64,000 bases of DNA from Lachnospiraceae bacterium (GCA_900199595.1 FZRB01000001.1:182819-246818); one strand, 5' to 3'; shown: positions 42,981 through 53,384, counted from the stretch's first letter. Notes: generated by a model not told the origin, from the letters alone. Translations and numbers: made by a program.

Positions 42981-44069
42981 ATGTCAGAAATAGCAGATGC
43001 AGTTCAGATTATAAGACTTGCACTTGATGGTGTAGAGCTGTCTGTCAGACTTGGCAGTGCATCCATTGCCACACTGCAGAAGATGGCAAAATTCCTGCAG
43101 GGTCTTCTCCTTTATGAGAAGCAGATGGGACGAACTAATCTCAAGAAGCTTCTTATGAGAGGTGGAGATCTGCAGGTGCTTCAGTTCAATAAAGATGATA
43201 TTAAGCAGGTTCAGAAGTTTGCCAAGAAGTATGGGATTCTTTATTCGGTTCTTCCGGAGATGAACAAGGATTCCAATAAAGTAGAAATACTTTTCCACAG
43301 CGAAGCCGTACCAAGAATAAATCTTCTGCTTCAGAAGCTTAAGAAGGATACCTTCAAGGTTCGCTCCATGGATAAATTCCTTGAGGAAGTGGATGAGAAG
43401 GATCTGGCAGTTCTTGATAAATATCTTAAGGAACAAAAGAAGGGAAAAGTTGATGTCCATGCTGATATGAATCTGGATAATCTGATCGAAAAGGTCGGCC
43501 AGTATGTAGTAGATAAAAAGTCTGTCAGCATGGACGAGCTGGATAATGATCTTCCTATAGATAAGGGAGTGATCGAGAGAATCATGGATAAGCTTGGAAA
43601 GTTGGGTGTTGTTGAGGATATCGATAACAGAGGTAATTATAAGGTAATGATGGACAGAGAAACCTTTGATGACAAGATTCACCGTTTCAGGGAGCTTAAC
43701 AGCAGGATGCAGATTATAGCAGCTTCTAAGAATACACATTTGTCGGATATTACCATAGCGAAGAAGATGCTGGTTGAAGAAAATGATCATGCCATCAAGA
43801 CTAGAATTCCCGGCACCTGGGGCAAAGATGCCAGGTATATCTGGATCAAGAAGGAGGATGCAATGGAGATACATGATGGAAAGACGATACTCACATTTCT
43901 GGATCGCGAGAAGGACTATAAGATATATTCCGGTGATAACAGGATAGTCGAAACAGTTAAAGGGGACTTACTGTATAGCAGGCATTATGATCCGGTGAAC
44001 AAGGCTGTCAGAGAAAAATATGAGCAGACATTCAAGAAAACTGCGGTTATACAGCCGAGAAAGAGGTGA
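42981..44069 (+). CDS. PcfB/DUF3801-like conjugation protein
   Basis: A 362-residue soluble protein. The first 110 residues (ADAVQIIRLALDGVELSVRLGSASI, MAKFLQGLL, MRGGDLQVLQFNKDDIKQVQKFAKKYGILYSVLPE) match the DUF3801 family typified by PcfB of enterococcal pCF10, which works with the relaxase and coupling protein to bring DNA to the channel. The remainder is helical and charged. AAAGGAGA precedes ATG 42981. The coupling-protein gene follows after four bases. Confidence 0.85.
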   Translation: MSEIADAVQIIRLALDGVELSVRLGSASIATLQKMAKFLQGLLLYEKQMGRTNLKKLLMRGGDLQVLQFNKDDIKQVQKFAKKYGILYSVLPEMNKDSNKVEILFHSEAVPRINLLLQKLKKDTFKVRSMDKFLEEVDEKDLAVLDKYLKEQKKGKVDVHADMNLDNLIEKVGQYVVDKKSVSMDELDNDLPIDKGVIERIMDKLGKLGVVEDIDNRGNYKVMMDRETFDDKIHRFRELNSRMQIIAASKNTHLSDITIAKKMLVEENDHAIKTRIPGTWGKDARYIWIKKEDAMEIHDGKTILTFLDREKDYKIYSGDNRIVETVKGDLLYSRHYDPVNKAVREKYEQTFKKTAVIQPRKR

Positions 44070-44073
44070 CATC

Positions 44074-46395
44074 ATGCAGACAAATAAAAAGAAACCGAAT
44101 ATACCAATGATAATCGTGGGTGCAATACTTGCAGTGATCGCAGGTTATCTGGTGAACGGAGCATGGAAGCAGGGAATGGAATTCTCTGCTTTTATTAGTT
44201 CACTGAACGATGTGCTCAGTAATCCTCTCAGGGATTATTTCAACAGGACAACATTTAAGGCTATAGTGGCAGCGCTCTTTACGTATTCAATAATCGTGAT
44301 CATGTATTACACAAGTCAGTACAATATGATGCCCGGCAAGGAATATGGTTCAGCCAGACTTGCACATCCCATGGAGCTTAATAGAGTCCTTTCAGATCCG
44401 GAGATTGATAACAACAGAATTCTAAGTCAGAAAGTCAGGATGAGTATAAATAGCGCCATAACCTCACTGAATAACAACGTATTTGTAATTGGTGGTTCCG
44501 GTGCAGGTAAATCTTACAGGATAGTTATGCCAAATGTTCTTCAGGGTAATTCGTCTATGATTCTGACGGATCCCAAAGGAGAGCTTTACAGAAAAATGTC
44601 AGGTTACTTGAAGAAGATGGGATATGTGGTCAAGTGTATCAATCTGCTGGAAATGGAGAAGAGCGACTGCTACAACCCATTTGTTTACATACGTAAGGAA
44701 TCAGATGTTGTAAAGCTTGTTACGGCTCTTATGACCAATACCACACCAAAGAATTCAGCGCCCAATGATCCATTCTGGGACAAGAGTGAAGGCATGCTGC
44801 TTCAGGCATTATTCTATTATGTATGGCTGGAGAAGCCGCCTGCAGAGAGAAATATGAATGCGGTTCTTGATCTTCTTTTAAAGGCGGAGGTTACTGATAA
44901 GGACAGTCCATCAGAACTTGATATAAGGATGGCAACACTTGAGGCAAAGTCACCGCTGGGCAAGAATCATCCGGCTGTAAAACAGTATAACAAATGTATG
45001 AGAGGCGCAGGAGATACCGTCAGATCCATTATTATTTCTGCAAATGCAAGACTTGCAAAGCTTGAGAATGATGAAGTAAAGAGACTCCTTTCAAAGGATG
45101 ACCTTAACATTGATGAGCTTGGTATAGGAGTTAATGGAGACGGCGTTACAAAGACTGCGCTTTTCTGTATCATCCCGGATTCTGATAAGTCATACAACTT
45201 TATCGTTGGACTTCTTTATACCCAGATATTCCAGGAATTATATTTCCAGGCGGATTTCGTGTATGACGGTCCACTACCGGTTCCGGTTACATTTATGCTT
45301 GATGAGTTTTGTAATGTAGCACTTCCGGAGGACTTTACTTCTCTTATTTCCACAATGCGAAGCAGAAATATTTCCAGTGTGATCATCATTCAGAACATGG
45401 CTCAGATCAAGGCTCTATTCAAAGACACCTGGGAAAATATCACAGGTAACTGTGATACCACAATCTACCTTGGAGGCAATGAGGCTTCGACACATGAGTA
45501 CATCAGCAAGCTGCTCGGTAAGATGACCATCGATAAAAAATCTACAGGTCTTTCAAAGGGAAGACAGGGCAGTTCCAGTCAGAACATGGATGTGATTGGA
45601 AGAGAAATCATGACGCCGGACGAGGTCAGAATGATGGATAACAAGAAATGTCTTGTATTTGTTAAAGGTCATAATCCGGTCATGGATGATAAGTATGATA
45701 CGCAGAAGCATCCGAGATATGAACTGCTTGGAGATGATGAGGGAAATGCCGCGTTTGTTCCATATCTTCCGGATCACCTGCTGGATAAACCTTATAACAT
45801 ACTGACCGAAGCAGGAATGAAGCGCTTCACATCACTTCAGGAAAAGGGCGAGAACATCTATATAGACAGGCTCGAATACAATGAATTTATGCTGCTGGAT
45901 GATGAAGACTTCAGAAGAAACCTGATGGAAAATGCAGAGGCTCAGAAGGTCCGTGATGAAGGGGAAGTAGATACGTCACTCCACTATGTACCGGATGAAG
46001 AAACCGAGCAGAGTCTGGTGGCTGAACTGCTGGAATTTAAGAAGCAGGTGGATGCTGATAGAGGCAAGCAGGATGGAAGGCAGAAGGATTCAGATGATGA
46101 CAATAATACCGATAATGACGGTGTATTAGGCGATGATCCGGGAGAAGATGGTGAGGATAATAACAAGCCGTCCGATGACAGTGGAAACAGTATGACCTTA
46201 CAGAAAGTCATGGAAATATCAGACTTCACACTTGAGCAGAAGAAGGAGCTTGAGAGAGCAGTGAAGGATGGAGTACCAGAGGAATATATCATGACTTATG
46301 CAGATCCTGAAAACAGCGTGATCAAGATGATGACACTCAGGAGACAGTATCAAATGAATGCTAATACAAATAGCAGAAACGATCAGAAAAAGTGA
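44074..46395 (+). CDS. virD4: VirD4-like type IV coupling protein
   Basis: A 773-residue membrane ATPase that recruits the relaxase-DNA complex to the secretion channel. Two N-terminal membrane helices (about 10-28 and 70-87) precede the motor domain. Walker A is GGSGAGKS (about 140-147), Walker B FMLDEF near 407-412, and TDPKGELYRKM is the usual TraG/VirD4 motif. The last 120 residues are acidic and low-complexity. ATG 44074 follows AAGAGGTGAC; the frame is open upstream within the PcfB-like gene but lacks a better site. Confidence 0.94.
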   Translation: MQTNKKKPNIPMIIVGAILAVIAGYLVNGAWKQGMEFSAFISSLNDVLSNPLRDYFNRTTFKAIVAALFTYSIIVIMYYTSQYNMMPGKEYGSARLAHPMELNRVLSDPEIDNNRILSQKVRMSINSAITSLNNNVFVIGGSGAGKSYRIVMPNVLQGNSSMILTDPKGELYRKMSGYLKKMGYVVKCINLLEMEKSDCYNPFVYIRKESDVVKLVTALMTNTTPKNSAPNDPFWDKSEGMLLQALFYYVWLEKPPAERNMNAVLDLLLKAEVTDKDSPSELDIRMATLEAKSPLGKNHPAVKQYNKCMRGAGDTVRSIIISANARLAKLENDEVKRLLSKDDLNIDELGIGVNGDGVTKTALFCIIPDSDKSYNFIVGLLYTQIFQELYFQADFVYDGPLPVPVTFMLDEFCNVALPEDFTSLISTMRSRNISSVIIIQNMAQIKALFKDTWENITGNCDTTIYLGGNEASTHEYISKLLGKMTIDKKSTGLSKGRQGSSSQNMDVIGREIMTPDEVRMMDNKKCLVFVKGHNPVMDDKYDTQKHPRYELLGDDEGNAAFVPYLPDHLLDKPYNILTEAGMKRFTSLQEKGENIYIDRLEYNEFMLLDDEDFRRNLMENAEAQKVRDEGEVDTSLHYVPDEETEQSLVAELLEFKKQVDADRGKQDGRQKDSDDDNNTDNDGVLGDDPGEDGEDNNKPSDDSGNSMTLQKVMEISDFTLEQKKELERAVKDGVPEEYIMTYADPENSVIKMMTLRRQYQMNANTNSRNDQKK

Positions 46396-46449
46396 TCAGT
46401 ATCAAATGAAATAAAAACAATAACGAAATCAAAAAGGAGATTTTTAATC

Positions 46450-46815
46450 ATGAGAAATATAGTTAAGTCAACAAAGAAGATTGTATCAAAGATCAAGGAT
46501 ATTAATGGTAAGGTCTTAATGCCTGCCATAGCAGCAACTATTTACACACTTAGTAACTCATACATGCCGGTGTTTGCAGCCGACAATACCGGTTCGGGAA
46601 CCGATGCGGTTACCAAGCCACTTGAAAACCTGAAGACACTTATTATAGCCATCATCGGTGCAGTCGGACTCATCATTCTTGCAAAGAATGTCATGGAGTT
46701 TGCACAGGCCTATCAGCAGCAGGATTCATCTACGATGAATTCAGCACTTAAGGGCATCGTCGCCGGAATCATGATGGCAGGTATTTCAACAGTACTCACC
46801 TTCCTGGGATTCTAA
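46450..46815 (+). CDS. Maff2/VirB2-like small membrane protein
   Basis: A 121-residue protein with a signal-peptide-like N-terminus (PAIAATIYTLSNSYMPVFAAD) and two further hydrophobic helices (LIIAIIGAVGLIILA and GIVAGIMMAGISTVLTF). Size and topology match the Maff2 family of mobile elements and VirB2/TrbC-type subunits of conjugation channels. AAAAAGGAG precedes ATG 46450. It sits between the coupling protein and the VirB6-like gene, the expected place. Confidence 0.82.
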   Translation: MRNIVKSTKKIVSKIKDINGKVLMPAIAATIYTLSNSYMPVFAADNTGSGTDAVTKPLENLKTLIIAIIGAVGLIILAKNVMEFAQAYQQQDSSTMNSALKGIVAGIMMAGISTVLTFLGF

Positions 46816-46833
46816 AAAAGGTAAGGTGATTAC

Positions 46834-47676
46834 ATGGATATATTCAAATTAGGTGACAAAATCCTCGAATTATTAACCGCGGTTTTCAGCTTTTGGAATA
46901 AACAGGTATCATCCGTCTTCGGTTTACTGGGACAGTCTCCTGTAGATTTTAAGGGCGGAGATCCGTGGAAAGTGATTGAGACCATCAATCCGATATTTGT
47001 AGCTGTCGGTTCATCACTGGTTGTTCTGTTTTTCGTCATAGGCTTCTGTTCCGAATCTATTGATGTGAAGGAAGAGATGAGATTTGAATCAATACTAAGG
47101 ATGCTTATTAGACTTACGATAGCAGAGTGGTTTGTTGCTAATAACGTAAGTGTTATGAAGACTGTATTTACATCTGTCGGAGCACTGGTTGGACTGCTGA
47201 CAGAGAAAGCTCCTATGGAACTTAAGATAGACAGTGCCCAGGCTGATATCATAAAAGATCTGGGATTTGGAGAGTCGCTTATCATGCTTATTCTGACAGC
47301 TCTTATGTCAGCAATAATCATTATATGCGGCTTCTTTCTTTTATACACAGTGTACTTCAGATTTTTGAAGATTATGGTAATTGTTCCGATGGGTTCACTG
47401 GCATTTTCGACCATGGGTGGAAACAGAATGGTGGCAAATACTGCAGCAACATATGTAAAGTACCTGCTGTCAGTCATATTCGAAGCAGTCACTATGGCAC
47501 TTGCAATAATTATATGTAACACATTGATAAATTCAGGACTTCCGTCAGCTACAGGAAACTATGCCGACTGGGCGAAGACACTGATATATCTCTGTGAGAT
47601 GACATTTACGATAGCGCTTACAGTCGGAAGTGTGAAGGGTGCTCAGTCACTTACAAGCAAAGCCTTAGGACTATGA
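46834..47676 (+). CDS. VirB6/TrbL-like polytopic conjugation protein
   Basis: A 280-residue inner-membrane protein with about six hydrophobic helices (for example FVAVGSSLVVLFFVIGF, LIMLILTALMSAIIIICGFF and LLSVIFEAVTMALAII). It corresponds to the VirB6-like channel component in Gram-positive type IV systems. AAGGTAAGGTG precedes ATG 46834. There is no catalytic motif. It is encoded between the VirB2-like and PrgI-like genes. Confidence 0.82.
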   Translation: MDIFKLGDKILELLTAVFSFWNKQVSSVFGLLGQSPVDFKGGDPWKVIETINPIFVAVGSSLVVLFFVIGFCSESIDVKEEMRFESILRMLIRLTIAEWFVANNVSVMKTVFTSVGALVGLLTEKAPMELKIDSAQADIIKDLGFGESLIMLILTALMSAIIIICGFFLLYTVYFRFLKIMVIVPMGSLAFSTMGGNRMVANTAATYVKYLLSVIFEAVTMALAIIICNTLINSGLPSATGNYADWAKTLIYLCEMTFTIALTVGSVKGAQSLTSKALGL

Positions 47677-47689
47677 GAGGAGTAGAGAA

Positions 47690-48100
47690 ATGATTATAGA
47701 AATAAATAAAGATATAGATAAATACAAAGAAACCGTTGTGCTGGGTCTTACAGCCAGACAGCTGATCTTCAGCGTGATCGCACTTGTAACAGGTGGGAGC
47801 ATAGTGCTTCTCACCTATCCATATGTTGGGCTTACAGTAAGTGCGTATATTGCAATACCGATAGTAGCGCCGATTGCACTAAATGGTTTCTACACTTATA
47901 ACGGAATGACATTTACGCAGCTTATGAAGAAGAAGCTGTACTTTGCATTTATGAACAGACCGCTTACATACATTTCGACAGAGGGAGAGGATGAAATCCG
48001 AAGGATCAGGCAGGAAGAGCTGCTGGAAAACAAGAAGAAATCCAAAACATCATTTATGTTCGGGATGAATAAGAAAAAAGGAACTCAGGAGGGAAACTAA
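47690..48100 (+). CDS. PrgI/VirB3-like conjugation protein
   Basis: A 136-residue protein starting IIEINKDIDKYKETVVLGLTARQLIF, the typical start of PrgI-family proteins, with two adjacent membrane helices (about 25-44 and 50-67) and a charged cytoplasmic C-terminus. PrgI-like proteins pair with the VirB4 ATPase, whose gene begins two bases after this one. Confidence 0.9.
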   Translation: MIIEINKDIDKYKETVVLGLTARQLIFSVIALVTGGSIVLLTYPYVGLTVSAYIAIPIVAPIALNGFYTYNGMTFTQLMKKKLYFAFMNRPLTYISTEGEDEIRRIRQEELLENKKKSKTSFMFGMNKKKGTQEGN

Positions 48101-48101
48101 C

Positions 48102-50603
48102 ATGGGATTATTAAATAATGGGTTCAGAGAGATAAAGAAGGCGAGTGAGCCATTATATAAAACACCGAAGTCCATTCAGCAGACAATTGAGATAATGAAG
48201 GTCGCAGAAAATGGTATCTTCGAAGTATCAAAGAATCATTACAGCAAGTCTTACATTTTTAGTGATATCAATTATACGACTACTACAGAAGCAGAACAGC
48301 TGAGTATCATTGAAAGGTACTGCAAGCTTCTGAATACATTTGACTGCGAAACTATTATAACGAAGAACAACAAAAACCGAGATATGCAGCAGGTAAGAAA
48401 TGTGATTCTGGGCCAGACAAAAGGTGATAAATACGATGTCTTTGTGGAAGCTAATAATGAAATCATAGAGGATAAGATCCGAGAGGGAAGGCAGGGAATA
48501 GAGCAGGAAATGTACCTGACTATCACCATCGAAAGAAAGAATTTCGAGGAAGCGAAGGCACAGTTTGCGACTATAGAAGCAACTCTTCAGAATTCATACA
48601 GGGAGCTCGGTTCTGAGATAAGAGCCTTAAGCGGAAATGAAAGACTTGAGATACTTCATGACTTCTACCATCTTGGAAGTGAAGATGAATTTACATTTGA
48701 TATCAGGGAAGCCAAGAAGGTTGGGGCTGATTTCAAGAATGACATCTGTAATGGGATGGTTAAGTATTATCCGGATCATTTTGAGGATGAGAGTAAGTAC
48801 TGCAGGGCACTCTTTTTTAAGAAGTATCCCAGTGGTCTATCGGACAGATTTCTTAATGAAATTACATCCCTTCCGGTACATATGATAACAAGCTTAAGCA
48901 TAGTTCCGGTTCCCAAGGATGTGACTACTAAGATTCTTCAGAATAAGTATATGGGTATTGAGTCGGATATCATAAGGCAGCAGAGAGTGCGAAATAAGAA
49001 TAATGATTTCTCTTCTGATATTTCCTATGTGAAGAGGACAGAGAAGAAGGAAATCGAAAATATCATGGACGATGTAAGGGAAAATGATCAGTGCCTCTTC
49101 TATGTGGCGGTAACAATCATAATAGTTGCTGAGTCCATGGAAGAACTAAACAGTATTACAGAGACCATTGAGACTATCGGTAAGAAGGATGGAGTAGGAA
49201 TCGACATTCATTACTATAAGCAGAGAGAGGCTCTTAATACAACACTTCCTATAGGGGTGAGACATGTTGAAACCATGCGTTCCATGCTTACTCAGTCAGT
49301 GGCTGCGCTTCTGCCTTTTAATGTACAGGAGCTCAATTCGAAGTATGGGCTTTATTACGGAATCAATCAGATAAGCAAGAATATAAATATCGGAAACAGA
49401 AAGTTCCTTCTTAACGGAAATGGGTTTGTTTTCGGAGTGCCCGGTGGAGGAAAGTCATTCTTTTGTAAACAGGAGATGGGACAGGTGTTCCTTAATACCG
49501 GGGATCATATAATCGTCATCGATCCGATGTCAGAATATTTTGATCTGGCCAAGACCTATGGTGGTACTGTTGTAAATATGTCGGCTTATACCAAGAATTA
49601 CGTCAATCCATTGGACTGCGATATAGAAAACATAAATGAAAAAGGAATCCGGGAAGTGATAACTGACAAGTCGGAATTCATGCTGAGTGTATGCGACCAA
49701 CTTCTTGGAAATACGCTGAATCAGAAACATCACAGTATTATCGACAGATGTATAAGAGAGCTGTATATGATGGCATACCGTAAAAAGGAAGTTCCTCTTA
49801 TGACAGACTTCTATAACATTCTGAAAAAGCAGAATGAAATGGAAGCTCAGGAGCTGGCACTTTCACTTGAGCTTTTTGTAGAAGGTTCCCTCAATATCTT
49901 CAACCATCATACAAACATTGATGAGAATAACCGTTTTATCGTATACGGAATCCAGGACCTTGGTACACAGCTCGCACCGGTTGCAATGCTGGTAATGATG
50001 GAAGCAATCCAGTCCAAGATTATCGAAAACGGAAGAAATGGAATTGCAACCTGGCTGTATGTGGATGAATGTCATGTGCTGCTTAATAGTGATTACAGTG
50101 CAACTTATCTGCAGCAGCTTTGGAAGAAGGTAAGAAAACAGGGCGGTCTTTGTACAGGAATCAGCCAGAACGTTACGGATCTTCTTCAGAACTATATAGC
50201 AGCGACACTTATATCAAACAGTGAATTTATCACACTTCTTAAGCAGAGCAATATAGACAGTGCGAAACTTGCAGAGGTCATAGGTGTATCGGATGCACAG
50301 CTAAGATATGTCAGTAATTCGCCATTCGGAACCGGACTTATTAAATTCGGAAATACAGTGATTCCGTTTGATAATACCATCAGCAAAGAGTCAAAGCTTT
50401 ATAAGCTTTATAATACTAATCTACATGAGAAGATTGCTATGGGGCTGACGGATGGAAATGATGATAATCAGGATTACAGCATAGAGGATAATTCTGACGA
50501 TGAGTATTCTGAGAATAGTATTCCGGAATCAGAAGATATAAGTGAAGTGGTTGTTGAATCTATGGGTGACGAGACGTCTGAGAAGGTAGGCTGGCTGATA
50601 TAG
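48102..50603 (+). CDS. virB4: VirB4-like conjugation ATPase
   Basis: An 833-residue ATPase that powers assembly and transfer through the type IV channel. Walker A is GVPGGGKSFF (about 445-454), preceded by NRKFLLNGNGFVF. Walker B is LYVDECHVL near 652-660, and the later GGLCTGISQNVTDLL segment is a VirB4/TraE hallmark. The N-terminal 400 residues are the CagE/TrbE-type domain. The ATG at 48102 follows AGGAGG. Intact and full length for the family. Confidence 0.94.
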   Translation: MGLLNNGFREIKKASEPLYKTPKSIQQTIEIMKVAENGIFEVSKNHYSKSYIFSDINYTTTTEAEQLSIIERYCKLLNTFDCETIITKNNKNRDMQQVRNVILGQTKGDKYDVFVEANNEIIEDKIREGRQGIEQEMYLTITIERKNFEEAKAQFATIEATLQNSYRELGSEIRALSGNERLEILHDFYHLGSEDEFTFDIREAKKVGADFKNDICNGMVKYYPDHFEDESKYCRALFFKKYPSGLSDRFLNEITSLPVHMITSLSIVPVPKDVTTKILQNKYMGIESDIIRQQRVRNKNNDFSSDISYVKRTEKKEIENIMDDVRENDQCLFYVAVTIIIVAESMEELNSITETIETIGKKDGVGIDIHYYKQREALNTTLPIGVRHVETMRSMLTQSVAALLPFNVQELNSKYGLYYGINQISKNINIGNRKFLLNGNGFVFGVPGGGKSFFCKQEMGQVFLNTGDHIIVIDPMSEYFDLAKTYGGTVVNMSAYTKNYVNPLDCDIENINEKGIREVITDKSEFMLSVCDQLLGNTLNQKHHSIIDRCIRELYMMAYRKKEVPLMTDFYNILKKQNEMEAQELALSLELFVEGSLNIFNHHTNIDENNRFIVYGIQDLGTQLAPVAMLVMMEAIQSKIIENGRNGIATWLYVDECHVLLNSDYSATYLQQLWKKVRKQGGLCTGISQNVTDLLQNYIAATLISNSEFITLLKQSNIDSAKLAEVIGVSDAQLRYVSNSPFGTGLIKFGNTVIPFDNTISKESKLYKLYNTNLHEKIAMGLTDGNDDNQDYSIEDNSDDEYSENSIPESEDISEVVVESMGDETSEKVGWLI

Positions 50604-50672
50604 CTGCCTGCTGGATGTCATTCTGAAAGTATTAGCTCGCAATTCAAAGAATCTTATAAGAGGTAACAGATC

Positions 50673-52718
50673 ATGAATATACGAAAGAAAAAAGAAAAGC
50701 CCATGGATCTTCACATAAGAACCAGAACTAAGATGCATAGAAAAACACCTCTATCAAAACTTATCAGAAGAAACAAAGAATCCACTGCATCAATCAAAAT
50801 GCGTAAGGCTGCACTATATAGCCTGGGAACTTTAAGTGATCGTCTGAGTGAAGAACTTGAAGGTGGAGAGGAGCTAAGAGAGGCTGCGATGCTGGCTATG
50901 ACCGTGGCTTCTCCTGCGAAAAATGCAACTGAAAAGGTTGTAAAGACAGGAGCAGAATTAACGAGTGAAGCGGTAAAACAGTCAGTTGAGAAAACAGTCG
51001 ATAAGGCTGAACTTGTATTTCAGAAATATAAGATAAAAAAGACTGCAAAGGATACTTCAAAGCATATGGCCAGGAAAACTGCAGATGAGATATCAAAGCA
51101 GATGGCAAAAGAAGCAGCGAAGAGAGCGGCTAAGAATGCCGCCAAGGAAGCGGCAAAGGATGTGACAAAAGAAGTGACCATCGGAGCTGCTGAGGTTACT
51201 GCGGAGTTTGGTGTTGAAGCAGGTGCTGCTACTGCTGGAGCGGCCGCAGGTCCTGAAGGAATTTTAATAGGCTGGGCTGCCGGCAAGAAGATCGGTGAGG
51301 AAGTCGGCAAAAAGATTGAGATGGAGGATGCCAGGTTATATAAAAGATTCCGTAAGATCAGGTGGTTCATAGATAAGACCAGATCCGAAGAAGAACAAAA
51401 GGATAGTCTGATAAAGGTTGTAAGAGACCATATTTTGAGAGACTTATTGACTCAGCTAAGGGTTAATAAGTCTCTTCTGGCTATATGGGCAGGAATTATT
51501 ATAATGCTCATTTTCACAATCTCTGTTCCGGCAGTTACAGTGTTCGGTGTTATCTATAATTCTCCGCTGGCTATTTTCTTTCCTATGCCTGATACAGGCT
51601 ATGATAATCCTCGAACGGTGCTTGCTTCTTACTATATGGAATTCAATCAGAAGGTGCTTACTCTGGAAGAAAGCGGTAATTCAATATCATATAAGAATAC
51701 AGATAACGGAGTTCCTATAAATAACTTCAATGACACGCTTCTGGTTTATATGGTTCTTTATGGAGATGGTCAGGCCGGATATGTAATGGATGATAAAGGT
51801 AAGAAGAATCTTAAGAAGGTATTTGATGAAATGAATTATATCGATGATTCAAGTACTACTAAAGAAGTTAAGGCCGGTGACAGCCTTGGAAAGGTATGGG
51901 CTACAGCCTACTGCCCCTGTGCTATATGCTGCGGACCTTATGCAAATGGTATCACAGCCTCAGGAAAGAAGGCTACTGCCAAGCATACCATAGCAGTTGA
52001 TGCTTATAATCCAATAGTTCCTATGGGGACAAAGGTAATCATCGAAGGCGTTGAATACACTGTAGAAGATACGGGTGACCTGAATCATTACGGAAATGAT
52101 TTCGATATTTTTTATGCACATCATGAAGACTGCCTCCAGTGGGGCAGGAAAAATGTGGAAGCATTTTTGGCTGAGGGTGATTCAAATACAGTGACGGTGA
52201 CCACATCCGGAACCACAGTTCATAACCTGACCTATAAGGACTATATGGAAGAAAAGAAGCTGAATGATGATCAGAAGAAAATGCTGGCAGACCTTATGGA
52301 TTCAGATCTGTGGGATGTTTATTATTCCGGGGCTGCAGGGCAGACGGTTGCTGAACTTGCATATACCAAGCTTGGTTGCAAATACGACCAGAGCAGAAGA
52401 ATGGAAGAAGGCTATTATGATTGCAGTTCATTGGTATACAGGCTTTATAAAGAGGTCGGAATTGAGCTGCCTTATGTAGCAGATACCCAGGGATATTACT
52501 GCTATCAGAATGCAATGCTGGTTAATAAAAAAGACCTGAAACCGGGTGATCTCATATTCTATTCCTACGAGGAAAATGGCTGCTTCAGGAATATATCGCA
52601 TGTGGCTATTTATGTAGGAGACGGAATGATGATACATGCTGCCGGGAAAGCCAGAGGTGTGGTACTGGATCCGCTTAGAGAGTCAAATGTGGTGTTTTAT
52701 GCCAGACCATACAAGTAA
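50673..52718 (+). CDS. Conjugation-associated cell-wall hydrolase with 3D and NlpC/P60 domains
   Basis: A 681-residue protein. A long basic and Ala-rich cytoplasmic region (1-265) with KAA/AKE repeats precedes one membrane helix (about 270-290). Outside are a 3D domain (about 405-505, TAYCPCAICCG to VEDTGDLN) and a C-terminal NlpC/P60 peptidase with catalytic Cys near 583 in YYDCSSLVYRL and His in ISHVAIYVGDG. Such enzymes open peptidoglycan for the conjugation channel (CD1108/Orf14-like). The 3D domain is usually in lytic glycosylases of the RlpA/MltA type. GAGGTAAC precedes ATG 50673. Confidence 0.88.
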   Translation: MNIRKKKEKPMDLHIRTRTKMHRKTPLSKLIRRNKESTASIKMRKAALYSLGTLSDRLSEELEGGEELREAAMLAMTVASPAKNATEKVVKTGAELTSEAVKQSVEKTVDKAELVFQKYKIKKTAKDTSKHMARKTADEISKQMAKEAAKRAAKNAAKEAAKDVTKEVTIGAAEVTAEFGVEAGAATAGAAAGPEGILIGWAAGKKIGEEVGKKIEMEDARLYKRFRKIRWFIDKTRSEEEQKDSLIKVVRDHILRDLLTQLRVNKSLLAIWAGIIIMLIFTISVPAVTVFGVIYNSPLAIFFPMPDTGYDNPRTVLASYYMEFNQKVLTLEESGNSISYKNTDNGVPINNFNDTLLVYMVLYGDGQAGYVMDDKGKKNLKKVFDEMNYIDDSSTTKEVKAGDSLGKVWATAYCPCAICCGPYANGITASGKKATAKHTIAVDAYNPIVPMGTKVIIEGVEYTVEDTGDLNHYGNDFDIFYAHHEDCLQWGRKNVEAFLAEGDSNTVTVTTSGTTVHNLTYKDYMEEKKLNDDQKKMLADLMDSDLWDVYYSGAAGQTVAELAYTKLGCKYDQSRRMEEGYYDCSSLVYRLYKEVGIELPYVADTQGYYCYQNAMLVNKKDLKPGDLIFYSYEENGCFRNISHVAIYVGDGMMIHAAGKARGVVLDPLRESNVVFYARPYK

Positions 52719-52735
52719 GAAAGAAGTGAAAATAT

Positions 52736-53350
52736 ATGAAAAACAGAATACATATCATATTTATTATCTTGGGAATTGCCTTAATGTCAGTTCCCATTAT
52801 TTTTGATCTGCATGACAGGGCTCAGGCAGAAAAATACATAGAAAGACTTGAGGATGGGACAGAAAGTGAAAGACAGGAAACAAAAACCAAAAACAAGAAA
52901 AAGAAAAAACAAAAAGGTAATAAAGAGAAGGCATCCGAGGAACTGCCTGTCGAAGCAATTGGCATTATCGAGATTCCCGACCTTGATATCAGATATCCGA
53001 TATTCGAAGGAACGGGAGAAACACAGCTGAGTGCCGGTATAGGACATTTGCCGGAAAGTGCAGGACTTCTAGCAAAAGGAAACTGTGTGCTCGCAGGCCA
53101 TAATGGCAGCAGACAGGGAAAGTTCTTTACTGAGCTTTCTTCTATCGGAATCGGTTCCGAGGTCATGATAACAAATAAGGATAAGGTCACTCACACCTAT
53201 AAGGTTGAGGAGATCGGTATAGTGGGGCCTTACGATGAATCGGTACGAAAAGAAAGCAAAGAGGAATGCCTTACTCTTTTTACATGTGCAAACCATGGTA
53301 CACAGCGATTCTATTGTCGCTGTAAATATATAAATGAAGATGATGATTAA
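52736..53350 (+). CDS. Sortase
   Basis: A 204-residue membrane-anchored transpeptidase. One N-terminal membrane helix (6-24) and a Lys-rich linker (48-68) precede the sortase beta-barrel. The catalytic residues are visible: His122 in LAGHNGS, Cys184 in TLFTCANHG and an Arg at 191 or 195. It joins LPxTG-type proteins to the cell wall. Its presence within the transfer operon, and the LPQTG surface protein in the same element, suggest a dedicated pair. The class cannot be fixed by eye. Confidence 0.9.
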   Translation: MKNRIHIIFIILGIALMSVPIIFDLHDRAQAEKYIERLEDGTESERQETKTKNKKKKKQKGNKEKASEELPVEAIGIIEIPDLDIRYPIFEGTGETQLSAGIGHLPESAGLLAKGNCVLAGHNGSRQGKFFTELSSIGIGSEVMITNKDKVTHTYKVEEIGIVGPYDESVRKESKEECLTLFTCANHGTQRFYCRCKYINEDDD

Positions 53351-53384
53351 TATCAGGAGCTGAATGCTCCGGAAAGGACAGATT

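Noticed and set aside
42984-43874. A long antisense frame of about 296 codons opposite the PcfB-like gene
   Set aside because: Cys/His/Ile-rich composition typical of antisense of AAG-rich coding DNA; no ribosome site or family match.
46830-47522. A 230-codon antisense frame opposite the VirB6-like gene
   Set aside because: Mirror of a membrane-protein frame; the sense strand has operon context and a ribosome site.
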